Of a DNA stretch of 64,000 nucleotides, positions 8,596-17,993 are shown in pieces. Every line of letters starts with the position of its first letter. Positions within the stretch are counted from its first letter, which is position 1. Origin of the DNA: an uncultured Saprospiraceae bacterium (GTDB lineage: Bacteria > Bacteroidota > Bacteroidia > Chitinophagales > Saprospiraceae). Location: assembly GCA_937139495.1 (NCBI GenBank), contig CAKZQC010000003.1, forward strand, positions 1 through 64,000, given 5' to 3'. The translations under genes and the position numbers were made by a program. The notes below the pieces were generated by a model, which saw only the letters and a program-made list of their open reading frames with translations, was not told where the DNA came from and made no database searches.

Positions 8596-10077
8596 CTAAT
8601 ACACTCGTTTTATAAATTTCTTACTAATGTATTTTTCATTATCCAACTGTACTTGTATGAGGTACGCCCCTGCTGCAAAATCAGCTACTGCTGGCAATTC
8701 GACCACTTGATTGGTCGTAATATCCAGCGCCGTTTGTTGATAGACCAATCGCCCATCAGCCGCATAAATGCGGATAGTGGCGTGCTTGCTTTGTAGGTTA
8801 CCAAATCGCAAATTGACGGCTGCACTAGTCGGATTCGGAAATACAGACAAATCGCCCGTAGTTTGGATTCCTTCTACTGCACGGGTAAGCGAATATTCGT
8901 ACGAACCATCATAATCTACTTGACGCAGACGATAATACGACGTGCCTGCATAGCCATTATTGTCTAGCAAGTAATAATTTTGCTGCAATACCGTATTTCC
9001 ATTGCCATCAACCCAACCGACAGTCTGAAAGTTTGTTTCGCTATCTAAACGACGTTGTACTTCAAAACCTTGGTTATTAATTTCTGTGGCAGTTGCCCAA
9101 TCTAGTTTGACCACATCAACTGTTTGTCTTTTGGCATTAAATTCCAACAATTCGACAGGCAAATCTGCCACAGGATCACGTACTACAAAAGGCGAAAAAC
9201 TTGTAATTCCGCTTCTCGTTTGCGTCCAAGTATTGGCACCTACTCCAGTAGCATTGGTGTAGCTAGTAGGATTGTCCCAAAGACTCCCACTGATATGGTG
9301 TGCAATACCTGACATGGTTCTATCGAAAGCCGTTAGCTCGTTGCTGGTTTCCCATTGGAGGGTCACCACCAAATCCGAACCGCCTGCCGTTCCTTCGTCA
9401 ATCAACCAAGTTTTACCTACTACATTTTCGGTTTCTAATGGTCCCGAAGTACCATTAAGAAAAACTTGGTCAAATACACGCACCTGAAACGCATCGCCAC
9501 CTATTCTATTATTGAGCGTAGCAGGATTGTACGTAGCCGTTCCTACTGGAAAAACCACGTCCACGTTCTGTACCAACTCTTGATGCAAATGCCCTGTACC
9601 ATTGGTAATAACATAATTATTGCGGTCATAGCCAGTCATTGCATTCGTGGCATCTATTTGCAGATTAAAGTTGCCCAATTCGATACTGCCATTATTCATC
9701 AAATCGACTCGGCTAGTTTGTACATGCGTGTTGAACACAACACGATTGCCATTATCGATTCTCAAACTTCTGATAACAGACAACGGGTTGGCATCAAATA
9801 TCTGTTGTGCCGCAGCACCCTCAAACCAAAGCCAGCCACTACCTGTATTAATAACAGCGCCTCCCGATTGGCTAAAATCTTTATCAAGATAAAGATTGCC
9901 TACGTTATTGATGGTTCCTGCTGCCTTATTGGTAATCCCTCCTTCGTCTGTTTTGACGTTGGTGGTTGCCATTATTTTTATATTTGCTCCATTGTTGACA
10001 ATACCGCCCAATTGAGCTTCTGTCAGTGTAGCAATACATAAGAGCAACATTACCCAACTATATTTGTGTAATTTCAT
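8596..10077 (-). CDS. Secreted protein with T9SS type A sorting domain
   Basis: Signal peptide (MKLHKYSWVMLLLCIATLTEAQ), then a beta-rich region with Asn/Gly-rich repeating strands (GTINNVGNLYLDKDF; NNGSIELGNFNLQI), suggestive of a right-handed beta-helix or similar stacked fold. A second module at about 310-400 (LPVELLEFNAKRQ, NNQGFEVQRR, YYRLRQVDYDG) is the fibronectin-like stretch found just before sorting tails in many Bacteroidota proteins. The C-terminal 80 residues are a T9SS type A sorting domain (FPNPTSAAVNL, AADGRLVYQQ, GAYLIQV, KKFIKR). Probably anchored at or released from the cell surface; ligand unknown. It starts 15 bases after the stop of the S74 protein upstream on the same strand, so the two likely form one operon. 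Confidence 0.85.
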   Translation of the reverse strand: MKLHKYSWVMLLLCIATLTEAQLGGIVNNGANIKIMATTNVKTDEGGITNKAAGTINNVGNLYLDKDFSQSGGAVINTGSGWLWFEGAAAQQIFDANPLSVIRSLRIDNGNRVVFNTHVQTSRVDLMNNGSIELGNFNLQIDATNAMTGYDRNNYVITNGTGHLHQELVQNVDVVFPVGTATYNPATLNNRIGGDAFQVRVFDQVFLNGTSGPLETENVVGKTWLIDEGTAGGSDLVVTLQWETSNELTAFDRTMSGIAHHISGSLWDNPTSYTNATGVGANTWTQTRSGITSFSPFVVRDPVADLPVELLEFNAKRQTVDVVKLDWATATEINNQGFEVQRRLDSETNFQTVGWVDGNGNTVLQQNYYLLDNNGYAGTSYYRLRQVDYDGSYEYSLTRAVEGIQTTGDLSVFPNPTSAAVNLRFGNLQSKHATIRIYAADGRLVYQQTALDITTNQVVELPAVADFAAGAYLIQVQLDNEKYISKKFIKRVY

Positions 10078-10092
10078 AGTTACTCTTGTTTT

Positions 10093-12471
10093 TTAGTCAT
10101 TCAATAAGCCGCTTTTTTCTAGTGCCGCTTCTATTTTGTTTAGTTTCGCTTCCAATGCTTTTATTTTAGCATCAGCAGTAGCTTCCTTAGTTTTGAGTGT
10201 TTTATTTTCTGTTTCTAAGGTTTCGATTTTTTCGTTCAGCTCTTTTACTGCATTCACAATCACAAAATCCATTGCACCATAATCAACACCCAAGTAAGTT
10301 GTTTTTTCACCTTTGGTATCTTCATATTCCCATTCTTTGACCATATAAGGAGCAATTGTTTGTAGCTCTTGTGCAATTGTTCCAATTCCTTTTTCGGTAT
10401 CTGCTATTTGAGCTTCTCCATTATATTGAAAATGAACAGGGCGGATAGCCAAAAGTGTACTCAATCCATCAGAGAAAGGAGTAATATTTTGTTTCAATCG
10501 TCTATCAGAAGCAACCGTCCAAGCAGAAGAACTGGGCTTGGCAGCACTGTTAGTAGATAACTGCAAGCGATAAGCAGGATTGACCGTACCTAAGCCCATA
10601 TTTCCATTATTACGAACTCTAACTAAAATATTAGTCGGGTTGGCAGTAGTAGCATCATGACCTGTTCCACTCAAACCTTTTCTGGATATAACATAAGAAT
10701 CGCCAAACGAGGCAGTCCAGCTATATCCCACAGAAGAAGGACGACCTGCGAACCACTCCATTCTGGTACTACCATAATCTGCTAAATGAAAAATACCAGC
10801 TCCGTTATAACCTGATCCAGAAGCTCCATTATCATCAAAAATAATAGCTGCATCAACAGGATCGCCAGACATACCTCTACCTCTGATATGTACCGCCGTA
10901 GGTTTCGTTACCTCATCAATAGATAATTGATACAATGGCGTTGCATTGCCAATACCAATACGGTTAGTGTTAGCATCTACAAAAAACATGTGTGGACTGT
11001 TGTCCGATTCTACTCTAAAATCTCTATTAAAACCTTGTTCGTTAAATACGGTTGTACCATTTGCATCTAAATCAATAGAAACATTCCCATTTTCTCTTAC
11101 TGTAAATCGTCCATCGTCTCCCTCGTCTATTAAGCTTGCTAATATAGTGCCTTGCGTATTTTCATCTCTCCAAAGTACATCTCCACCAAAATAAGCAGTA
11201 CCATTTTCGATAACAGCAAATTTGTTGGTACCATTCGACTGAATGTCAAAATCTCCTGTACCATTCAAGTTAAGCTTGATAGGGTGAGCCCCTACATTAA
11301 TGGTAGTAGCTCGCACCAAATTGCCGCCTAATTGTACAGTATTCCCACTCAATTGCAGACCATTGTTGGCACTGCGTGTACTTGGTACTGTTTGCGTAGA
11401 AAGCTCTCCTGTAGCGTTCGCCACGACCATACGAGTACCTGTACCTGACAAATCTTGAAATCTAGAGCGTCCTTTCACGGTCAAGCGACCATCAGTAGTC
11501 AAACTCAATGCTCCATCTCCTTTGCTATCACTTATATCACGGAATATCCAACCTCTATCAGTATCTGTATTCATCGTGAATGTCATAGCATAATCACCCA
11601 AGTAGCCATAAGTCATGGCACTATTCATACCAATAGTATAACTACTACTGTTCCATACTCTTAGCTTGTCGTAGTCGGGTACTCCTACACCACTCAATGT
11701 TGCTACCTCAATAATATCTCTACTATTCATATCTAAAGTAGTCGTAGCAGAATGATTACCTAGATTATCTCTAAGTGATGCTAGATTGACAGAGTTTCCT
11801 CTTCCAATATTTAGCGTTGTTCCTGAAAACCCTAATGTCTGGTTATCGGTACCTGCCAACGATGCTAAGTTGACAGAGTTTCCTCGCCCGATACTCAATG
11901 TTGTTCCACTAAAATTCAAGGTCTGGTTATCGGTATTATCTAAAAAAGGACTCAAATCAATATTATTACCTCTTGCTATTACCAAACGGTTACCTGACAA
12001 TCCTAATGTCTGGTTGTCGGTACCTGCCAACGACGCTAAGTTGACAGAGTTACCTCGCCCAATACTTAGTGTTGTTCCGCTAAAATTCAAGGTTTGGTTA
12101 TCGGTATTTAGTCCAGACAAATTAACGCTGTTACCGCCTACAATAGATAAATTAGTCCCACTCAAACCTAATGTTTGATTATCATTGTCCACTCCTCCCA
12201 AAAACTGTGTCCAAGCAGTGCCATTGAAGTACCAAAAACTATTCGTTTGGTTATCAAAGACCATCAAGCCTTTAGCAGGTGAAGTAATCGCTGCTCGTTG
12301 TGTCGAACTCATGCGAGGAATCAAAAGTCCTTTGTTCGTGGACTTAACGTCCAACATAGCAGACGGATTAGGATCGGTATTATCATTGTTGATACCAACA
12401 CCTTGTGCCTGCGTCAAGCTGCTAGCTAGTGTACTAGCAGCAATTCCAAGTGTAAAAATAACTTTTTTCAT
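10093..12471 (-). CDS. Large surface fibre protein with NQTLxxSG repeats and peptidase S74 domain
   Basis: I start at the ATG at 12471, since this gives the clean signal peptide MKKVIFTLGIAASTLASSLTQAQ; the ATG at 12510 adds 13 residues. After GVGINNDNTDPNPSAMLDV (a stretch common at the N-terminus of Bacteroidota tail-fibre-like proteins) come five copies of a roughly 29-residue repeat, DNQTLxxSGTxLxIxxGNSVNL. Beta-rich tail-fibre-like sequence fills the middle. Near the C-terminus WTVASDRRLKQNI starts a peptidase S74 chaperone domain (IRPVHFQYNGE, IGTIAQEL), with SDRR as the likely self-cleavage Ser. A long coiled coil closes the protein. Likely a trimeric extracellular fibre. Neighbouring repeats are close at DNA level, so copy number could change by recombination. 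Operon with the T9SS cargo gene downstream. Confidence 0.85.
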   Translation of the reverse strand: MKKVIFTLGIAASTLASSLTQAQGVGINNDNTDPNPSAMLDVKSTNKGLLIPRMSSTQRAAITSPAKGLMVFDNQTNSFWYFNGTAWTQFLGGVDNDNQTLGLSGTNLSIVGGNSVNLSGLNTDNQTLNFSGTTLSIGRGNSVNLASLAGTDNQTLGLSGNRLVIARGNNIDLSPFLDNTDNQTLNFSGTTLSIGRGNSVNLASLAGTDNQTLGFSGTTLNIGRGNSVNLASLRDNLGNHSATTTLDMNSRDIIEVATLSGVGVPDYDKLRVWNSSSYTIGMNSAMTYGYLGDYAMTFTMNTDTDRGWIFRDISDSKGDGALSLTTDGRLTVKGRSRFQDLSGTGTRMVVANATGELSTQTVPSTRSANNGLQLSGNTVQLGGNLVRATTINVGAHPIKLNLNGTGDFDIQSNGTNKFAVIENGTAYFGGDVLWRDENTQGTILASLIDEGDDGRFTVRENGNVSIDLDANGTTVFNEQGFNRDFRVESDNSPHMFFVDANTNRIGIGNATPLYQLSIDEVTKPTAVHIRGRGMSGDPVDAAIIFDDNGASGSGYNGAGIFHLADYGSTRMEWFAGRPSSVGYSWTASFGDSYVISRKGLSGTGHDATTANPTNILVRVRNNGNMGLGTVNPAYRLQLSTNSAAKPSSSAWTVASDRRLKQNITPFSDGLSTLLAIRPVHFQYNGEAQIADTEKGIGTIAQELQTIAPYMVKEWEYEDTKGEKTTYLGVDYGAMDFVIVNAVKELNEKIETLETENKTLKTKEATADAKIKALEAKLNKIEAALEKSGLLND
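11773..12186 (-). repeat. Intragenic repeat array (DNQTL...GNSVNL units)
   Basis: Five units of about 28-30 codons inside the S74 fibre gene. Two pairs of units (around 11847-11940 and 12024-12111) are nearly identical in DNA, both containing GCTAAGTTGACAGAGTT. This suggests recent duplication of a two-unit block. Confidence 0.85.
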
Positions 12472-12584
12472 AAATAAATTTAAACTGTTTTTTAAAAATA
12501 TACTATTCAAAAAAAAAGCAGTCTCCTACAATCTCTAAGATTGCTATTGTACTGCTCCTCGCTTCTGCGATTGATTGATTGTAC

Positions 12585-13019
12585 CTACTTACAACTACAT
12601 TGATAATCGTTTTCCAAATCAATGACGGTAATAATAATCGGGCGGTCTTCGCACTCGCCTACTATTATTCTTAATTGCTGCTGGTCTCTTTTTGTTCTAC
12701 CTTCATAGGCGTACGAAGGACATTTGCCCGCAGACGGATTGGGCTTGCTCTTGTAGATGTTGATTTGCTTTTGGTCAATCACTTCTTGTATTTCGCCTGC
12801 ATCTATTGTTCTGCAATCCATACGGCATTGAGCATGATGTGTAATCTTGACTGACTTTCCTTTGTGCTGCAAATCTTTGGCAGAAAAATCGTTTTCAATT
12901 ACCGTAGTTTCTGTTGTTGGTGAGGTGTATGCCGCATTTACAGTCGGATCGCAGCTAGCAGTAAATAGTACCAATAATAGCAATACTGCAAAGAGTGCCA
13001 AGGCATTAAAGTTGTTCAT
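12585..13019 (-). CDS. Lipoprotein with DUF4258-like domain
   Basis: A 144-residue protein with a lipoprotein signal (hydrophobic run to FTASC, lipid-modified Cys about residue 23). The mature part resembles DUF4258: KITHHAQCRMDCRTIDAGEIQEVI (the H-A-x-x-R-M-x-x-R-x-I pattern), then YEGRTKRDQQQLRIIVGE and a final strand IIITVIDLENDY. Unlike typical members it carries extra cysteines (CRMDC, CPSY, GECE, CSC), so disulfides are likely outside the cytoplasm. It follows the fatty-acid hydroxylase gene by 27 bases on the same strand. DUF4258 members are often found near toxin-antitoxin genes, but no such partner is present here. Function unknown. Confidence 0.75.
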   Translation of the reverse strand: MNNFNALALFAVLLLLVLFTASCDPTVNAAYTSPTTETTVIENDFSAKDLQHKGKSVKITHHAQCRMDCRTIDAGEIQEVIDQKQINIYKSKPNPSAGKCPSYAYEGRTKRDQQQLRIIVGECEDRPIIITVIDLENDYQCSCK

Positions 13020-13046
13020 AGTTTATCTTATTTTGACTCTAATATA

Positions 13047-13805
13047 CTACTTCTCATTTGTTATTCGGTCAAAATCTTGCTCATAATCAGCACGATACGT
13101 CCCCATTAACTTATCCCAAATATTGAGATACAACCCAAAGTTACCTTCTGTATATTGGTGGTGCTGGTTATGCGAAACGCTTGTATTTATCCATTTGAGT
13201 ACTGGGTGTTTATGAGCATTTTTGGGCATTAGCTCGTAGCCCAAATGACCATATACATTGTATAGTATTTGGAACAAAAAGAAGAAAATAACAGCCGTAT
13301 AATGAGCAGGGATACAGCACATGATAATCACCAATATCATTATTTCGAGTAGCGACTCTAGCGGATGAAAAGAATAGGCTGCCCAAGGCGAAGGATTCGT
13401 AGAACGATGATGTACTAAGTGTATATATCGGTACAACTTAGGGTGGTGCATGGCTCTATGAGTCCAATAAAAATAGGTATCATGTACCAATAACATCAGC
13501 AGCATACTGATACCATAATACAACCAACCTCCATTGGTGGCTATGTCTTTGTATAGCAATGTATAGGGTTTGAGAACGGTAAACATCACTGTAGCGACTA
13601 CCGCAAAAATACTCATCGACAATATAGAGTAAAATACTTCTCTTCTGTAATCGCTTGTTTTCGGAAAAGCAGTTTGTATTTTTCGCCTGCTCATTGCAGC
13701 TCTAAAAAAAACGTAAAAGACTAAAAATGCCACCGTAGCTGTCAAAAAATAGCGTGTATTGATTTGCCACACGGCTTTTGGTAATATTCTTAAAAACTCA
13801 TCCAT
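13047..13805 (-). CDS. Fatty acid hydroxylase / sterol desaturase family protein
   Basis: Membrane di-iron enzyme family (fatty acid hydroxylase superfamily). The eight-histidine signature is complete: HDTYFYWTH with HH (108-121), HLVHH (129-133) and SHNQHH (211-216). Several membrane helices surround it (about 20-36, 56-78, 95-110, 152-185). Such enzymes hydroxylate or desaturate lipids using O2. The substrate could be a fatty acid, a carotenoid or a sphingolipid-type chain, and the sequence alone does not decide. First gene of a two-gene operon with the DUF4258 lipoprotein. Confidence 0.88.
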   Translation of the reverse strand: MDEFLRILPKAVWQINTRYFLTATVAFLVFYVFFRAAMSRRKIQTAFPKTSDYRREVFYSILSMSIFAVVATVMFTVLKPYTLLYKDIATNGGWLYYGISMLLMLLVHDTYFYWTHRAMHHPKLYRYIHLVHHRSTNPSPWAAYSFHPLESLLEIMILVIIMCCIPAHYTAVIFFFLFQILYNVYGHLGYELMPKNAHKHPVLKWINTSVSHNQHHQYTEGNFGLYLNIWDKLMGTYRADYEQDFDRITNEK

Positions 13806-13880
13806 CTTTTTATTGATTTATTGATTGTAGGAACTTCTACCCTATCGAATCGGTTGTGCTTAAAAAATTAGAAAACTATC

Positions 13881-15272
13881 ATGGCAAAACAAAAATTAAG
13901 AGGCAAAGATTTAATTCCTTTGGGCTACACCAATACTACGATTCGTAGTTTTGCGATGCAAGTCGTGGGCAAAGTCTGCAAATATCAATCGTTAGCCGAA
14001 AAACTAGCCTTGCTAGAAGCTATTATTGTCAACCCTATTGCCTACAAAACACATGCTGATTTTAGTAGTTTGGCTCATCTTATTCTGGATCAAAAGGAAA
14101 TAGAAATTGATTACCAATTTACGAAAAAAGAATTTAAAATATACGGCAAAGATGGAATTGCCCCCAATGCCATCACGCAAATGGAACAAGCCATGAGCCT
14201 GCCCGTAGCGGTCAATGGTGCGTTGATGCCTGATGCACATCATGGTTATGGATTGCCGATTGGAGGCGTTTTGGCAACAGAGAATGCCCTCATTCCTTAT
14301 GGTGTAGGTGTGGATATTGGGTGCAGAATGTCTTTGAGTATTTTTGAAGCCCAAGAAGCTTTTTTGAATAGCAATAAAGATAAATTACGTCAAATCATTG
14401 TTGACAATTCTCGATTTGGGCGAGCTACTTTTGAAGATAATCAACGAGATGATGCTTTTTTTGATCGTCCCGAATTTAGCCAATTACCGCTACTCCGTCG
14501 TTTGCAAGACAAAGCCTATACGCAAATAGGTTCTTCGGGCGGTGGTAATCATTTTGTAGAATTTGGCTTGGTCAAAATTACGGAACAGGACAACGATTTT
14601 GGATTGGAATTGGGCAATTATTTAGCACTCTTGACACATTCTGGCTCCAGAGGTTTTGGGGCTATGATTGCCAATACCTACACGCAAATTGCGATGAAGC
14701 AACATAACTTGCCCAAGTCTATCGCCCATCTTTCTTGGCTCGACATCAATAGTCAAGCAGGGCAAGAATATTGGTTAGCAATGAATTTGGCAGGCGATTA
14801 TGCCGCCGCTTGCCACCATCACATTCATCGTAGAGTATCGCAAGCATTGGGCATGAATGCCCTTCACAATATTGAGAACCACCATAATTTTGCTTGGAAA
14901 GAAATGCTGCCCAATGGCAAAGAAGTATTTGTACACCGCAAGGGGGCTACTCCTGCCCATCAGGGCGAATGGGGCATTATACCAGGGTCGATGACGGCAC
15001 CTGCTTTTGTCGTGCGTGGATTGGGCAACAGCCTAGCGCTCCACTCTGCCGCTCACGGTGCAGGGAGGCAGTTATCCAGAAAGCAAGCCAAAAATGCCAT
15101 CAACAAAAAAATGCTCAACAAAGTACTAAAGCAGCATCAAGTAGATTTGATTTCGGCAGGACTCGACGAAGCTCCTTTTGCGTACAAAGATATTCATCAA
15201 GTCATGGCAGCTCAACAGGATTTAGTTAAAGTGGTCGCTCCTTTTTATCCCAAAATTGTGCGTATGGAATAG
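13881..15272 (+). CDS. rtcB: RtcB-family RNA ligase
   Basis: RtcB ligases join RNA 2',3'-cyclic phosphate or 3'-phosphate ends to 5'-OH ends with GTP and Mn2+. The active-site set is visible: VDIGC (D145 and C148), GGGNH (H224), HSGSRG (H253), an NHHN segment (about H334) and the guanylylated His in HGAGR (H392). HRKGATPA (352-359) is also conserved. An N-terminal extension of about 90 residues (GKDLIPLGY...) precedes the core, as in a common Bacteroidota subgroup of about 460 residues. No archease, RtcA or RtcR gene is adjacent, so regulation and the RNA target are open. It is convergent with the next gene, with one base between the stops. Confidence 0.92.
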   Translation: MAKQKLRGKDLIPLGYTNTTIRSFAMQVVGKVCKYQSLAEKLALLEAIIVNPIAYKTHADFSSLAHLILDQKEIEIDYQFTKKEFKIYGKDGIAPNAITQMEQAMSLPVAVNGALMPDAHHGYGLPIGGVLATENALIPYGVGVDIGCRMSLSIFEAQEAFLNSNKDKLRQIIVDNSRFGRATFEDNQRDDAFFDRPEFSQLPLLRRLQDKAYTQIGSSGGGNHFVEFGLVKITEQDNDFGLELGNYLALLTHSGSRGFGAMIANTYTQIAMKQHNLPKSIAHLSWLDINSQAGQEYWLAMNLAGDYAAACHHHIHRRVSQALGMNALHNIENHHNFAWKEMLPNGKEVFVHRKGATPAHQGEWGIIPGSMTAPAFVVRGLGNSLALHSAAHGAGRQLSRKQAKNAINKKMLNKVLKQHQVDLISAGLDEAPFAYKDIHQVMAAQQDLVKVVAPFYPKIVRME

Positions 15273-15273
15273 C

Positions 15274-15684
15274 CTATTTTTCGTCCTCTATTTCGGTTAT
15301 ATCTAAAGGCGTTTTCATAAAAAAGTACGGCAGTATCATGATTACCCCAAACAAAAAACATAAAGGATATGTCCACCAAGGTGGCAACGTAACTTTTTCA
15401 TAGTCCCACCATAAAGCACCAACGACAAAAAGCAATGCCAAAGCGACCATAAATATTCCTCCCATTATCGCTTTCGCTAATCGAGTATTGCGACCAACTA
15501 CCTCCACCGCTACTTGATAAAAAGCATAATAAGCAAGAAAAAGAGGGTAAAATAAAATCATATAAATCGTTCCATAGACAACGTCAATACTATCAAAATT
15601 TCCTTCTATCCAAGAAGGAGAAGTTAACACAACTATTACGACAAGCCAGCCCCAGAGTGCTAGATAAAGAGTATTTTTTAGCAT
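15274..15684 (-). CDS. Four-helix membrane protein, unknown function
   Basis: A 136-residue protein with four hydrophobic segments (about 5-23, 36-58, 70-90, 103-120) and a short acidic tail (DITEIEDEK). The SPSWIEGNFDSIDVVYG loop lies between helices 1 and 2. I do not recognise a family. It follows the FAD-linked oxidase by 29 bases on the same strand. Confidence 0.65.
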   Translation of the reverse strand: MLKNTLYLALWGWLVVIVVLTSPSWIEGNFDSIDVVYGTIYMILFYPLFLAYYAFYQVAVEVVGRNTRLAKAIMGGIFMVALALLFVVGALWWDYEKVTLPPWWTYPLCFLFGVIMILPYFFMKTPLDITEIEDEK

Positions 15685-15713
15685 AATTAATTGGGTGTTT
15701 TAACAAAAAACGA

Positions 15714-17057
15714 TTAAATGGCGACACCAAAAATACCAGCCAAATGTTCATTCAAGAACATATTATCAGGATCTAGCTGCTGACGCAATAGCTGAAAGTC
15801 TTGGAATTTATCATAATTTCGAGATAAATACTCAGCTGTGCGGGTGTGCATTTTCCCCCAGTGCGGACGACCACCATACTGCGTAAATAGCTCCTCCAAG
15901 TCCGAAAAATAAGGGTTGTGCTCCTGTTGATGATATACATGTACCGCAATATAAGCAGAATCTCGACCATAAGCAGGACTCAACCAAATATCGTCCCCTT
16001 TGACAAAACGACATTCGGCAGGAAAGAAAATCTGGTATTGTTTTTCTTCAATTATTGCCTTCATTTTGGTCATCACTTCCTTGAAGTGTTCCATCGGAAT
16101 ATTGTATTCCATCTCCTTGAAACGCACGTTTCGTACCGTCGCATATATCTGATGGCTGTAGTTTACTTTTGTCCCTTTCGGGAAACTTTTGGACATCGCT
16201 CGACTTATCCGCTGGTACATTTTAGGGAAAGTCACCCCAAATCTACAAGCTGCTTCTAGTGCCGTATTCTCTAAAAATACATCATTGATATGTGCCAAAA
16301 ATTTATTGTGTTTCACAGTTTTTTCGCTTTTGTTGGAAAGTTTGAGTTGTAGTGTTTCCGAATACGGGAAGTAATAATATTCAAAATTTCGATTGCTATT
16401 ATTGTACGCCTCCAAATTTTCTAATGTTTCCTCAAAATTACCTGCCTTACAGGTATATTCTAACTTATATGCCTCATCTAAACGAAGCGTTATTTTGGTA
16501 ACAATTCCCAACACACCCAACGAAACTCGACCAGCAGCAAAAATAGTAGGGTTGGTATTGGCATCGCATTGGAGCAGCTCGCCACTAGCCGTCAAAAGCG
16601 TAAAATCTACGATTTCAGTACTCACATTGCCAAAAGTAATCCCTGTACCATGTGTACCTGTGGCAGTTGCTCCTCCTACGCTCTGCACGTCGATGTCGCC
16701 TAAGTTAATCAGTGCCAAGCCTGCTTCAAAAAGCTGTTCGTTAGCTTCTTTGATAGAGGTACCTGCCCAGATAGTGGCTTGTTTTTTTTGTTTATCAATA
16801 TTGATAATTCCTTTCAGCTCCACCAACGAAAGAATATAGTCGTTAGTAGCAATCACAGGCGAAAAAGAATGCCCAGAACCGACTACTCGTATCTTTTTCT
16901 TTTCTGTTTTGGCTTGTTGAATAACTGCCTGCACTTCTGCTTCTGTTTTGGGATAAAAAATACCTGTTACAGAACATTCGACGTTACCTGCCCAATTTGA
17001 CCAAATCGTTTTTGGGGTAGATTTGATTGACGTAGATTCAGAAGTTGCATCACTCAT
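15714..17057 (-). CDS. FAD-linked oxidase of the aldonolactone oxidase type
   Basis: Two-domain flavoprotein. The N-terminal FAD_binding_4 domain has VGSGHSFSP (60-67; the His at 63 is where related enzymes attach FAD covalently) and GGATATGTHGTG. The C-terminal half matches the D-arabinono-1,4-lactone oxidase family and keeps its HWGK motif (GGRPHWGKMHT). Family members oxidise aldonolactones or sugar alcohols with O2 or another acceptor. No signal peptide, so cytoplasmic. First of a two-gene operon with the small membrane protein. The substrate is not certain; L-gulonolactone-, arabinonolactone- or alditol-type oxidation are all possible. Confidence 0.87.
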   Translation of the reverse strand: MSDATSESTSIKSTPKTIWSNWAGNVECSVTGIFYPKTEAEVQAVIQQAKTEKKKIRVVGSGHSFSPVIATNDYILSLVELKGIINIDKQKKQATIWAGTSIKEANEQLFEAGLALINLGDIDVQSVGGATATGTHGTGITFGNVSTEIVDFTLLTASGELLQCDANTNPTIFAAGRVSLGVLGIVTKITLRLDEAYKLEYTCKAGNFEETLENLEAYNNSNRNFEYYYFPYSETLQLKLSNKSEKTVKHNKFLAHINDVFLENTALEAACRFGVTFPKMYQRISRAMSKSFPKGTKVNYSHQIYATVRNVRFKEMEYNIPMEHFKEVMTKMKAIIEEKQYQIFFPAECRFVKGDDIWLSPAYGRDSAYIAVHVYHQQEHNPYFSDLEELFTQYGGRPHWGKMHTRTAEYLSRNYDKFQDFQLLRQQLDPDNMFLNEHLAGIFGVAI

Positions 17058-17228
17058 ACTATTTAATTATTTTTTGTTGCAAAAGGAAGTTTAAGATACT
17101 ATTTTTATTTCAGAACGGTGTTCTAAAGAAGTCCTTGGGTAACAAGATTTTATTTTAGGTCAATATATCTCAAACTTGCTGCTGTTTTGTTAACTTTGAG
17201 GCATCGAATTTGTACCAACCTTCGCTAG

Positions 17229-17993
17229 ATGCTTAAATATATAGGACTTTTTTTATTTTTATTATACTGCAATACCGCTACTGCTTTGAGCTATACTATA
17301 CCTGACACAGCACATTGTGCAGCATCTCCCAAAATCGTCTATATGCTATCGGGCTTAGGGCTTGATCCTGCTATTTTTAGTGCCTTGACACTGGAGACAG
17401 AAGTCCATCACTTGCATTGGCTTACGCCAAGTCGAAAAGAAAAACTAGCCGATTATGCGGCTCGAATAGCTGCCAATATTGATACTAGCCGAGGCAAAGT
17501 TATTCTGATTGGGCATTCTTTTGGAGGTATTACGATGCAAGAAATCGCTAAAATTGTACCTACCAAAAAGGTCATTATTATATCGAGTATCAAACACCAA
17601 CAAGAAAAACCTGCTACGCTTAGTTTTTGGCTCAAACTTTTTCCAGTCTATAAACTAGGTGGCAAAAAAGTCATTCTTAATTCGTTCAAAGGTTGGGGCG
17701 CCAAGCATGGATACGATACGCCTGCCACGCAAGCTATTTTTAGAAATGCCGTACAGCAGCACGATAATTATTACTTCAAATGGGCAACACAGCAAGTCTG
17801 CAAATGGAAAAAGACAGGAAACGAAACCGTACCCCTAATCCACATTCACGGCACCAAGGACAAAACATTTCCTTATCGAAAAATTGAAAGTCCAACTTAT
17901 ACTATTGACGGTGGCACACACGTCATGGTCTATAACAAGGCAGCCGAAATTAGCAAAATCATCAATCAAGAAATTTTAGATTCCAGTAAGTAA
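17229..17993 (+). CDS. Secreted alpha/beta hydrolase
   Basis: Signal peptide (MLKYIGLFLFLLYCNTATAL) followed by an alpha/beta-hydrolase domain. LIGHSFGG (93-100) gives Ser97 as nucleophile, HIHGTKDKTFP holds the likely Asp, and the C-terminal DGGTHVMV the His. The fold start YMLSGLGLD stands where the oxyanion loop should be. Probably a periplasmic esterase- or lipase-like enzyme of unknown substrate. A TAACTTTG at 17191-17198 resembles a -7 box, but the -33 match is poor. The stop codon overlaps the next start by one base, so the RNase H gene is translationally coupled. Confidence 0.82.
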   Translation: MLKYIGLFLFLLYCNTATALSYTIPDTAHCAASPKIVYMLSGLGLDPAIFSALTLETEVHHLHWLTPSRKEKLADYAARIAANIDTSRGKVILIGHSFGGITMQEIAKIVPTKKVIIISSIKHQQEKPATLSFWLKLFPVYKLGGKKVILNSFKGWGAKHGYDTPATQAIFRNAVQQHDNYYFKWATQQVCKWKKTGNETVPLIHIHGTKDKTFPYRKIESPTYTIDGGTHVMVYNKAAEISKIINQEILDSSK

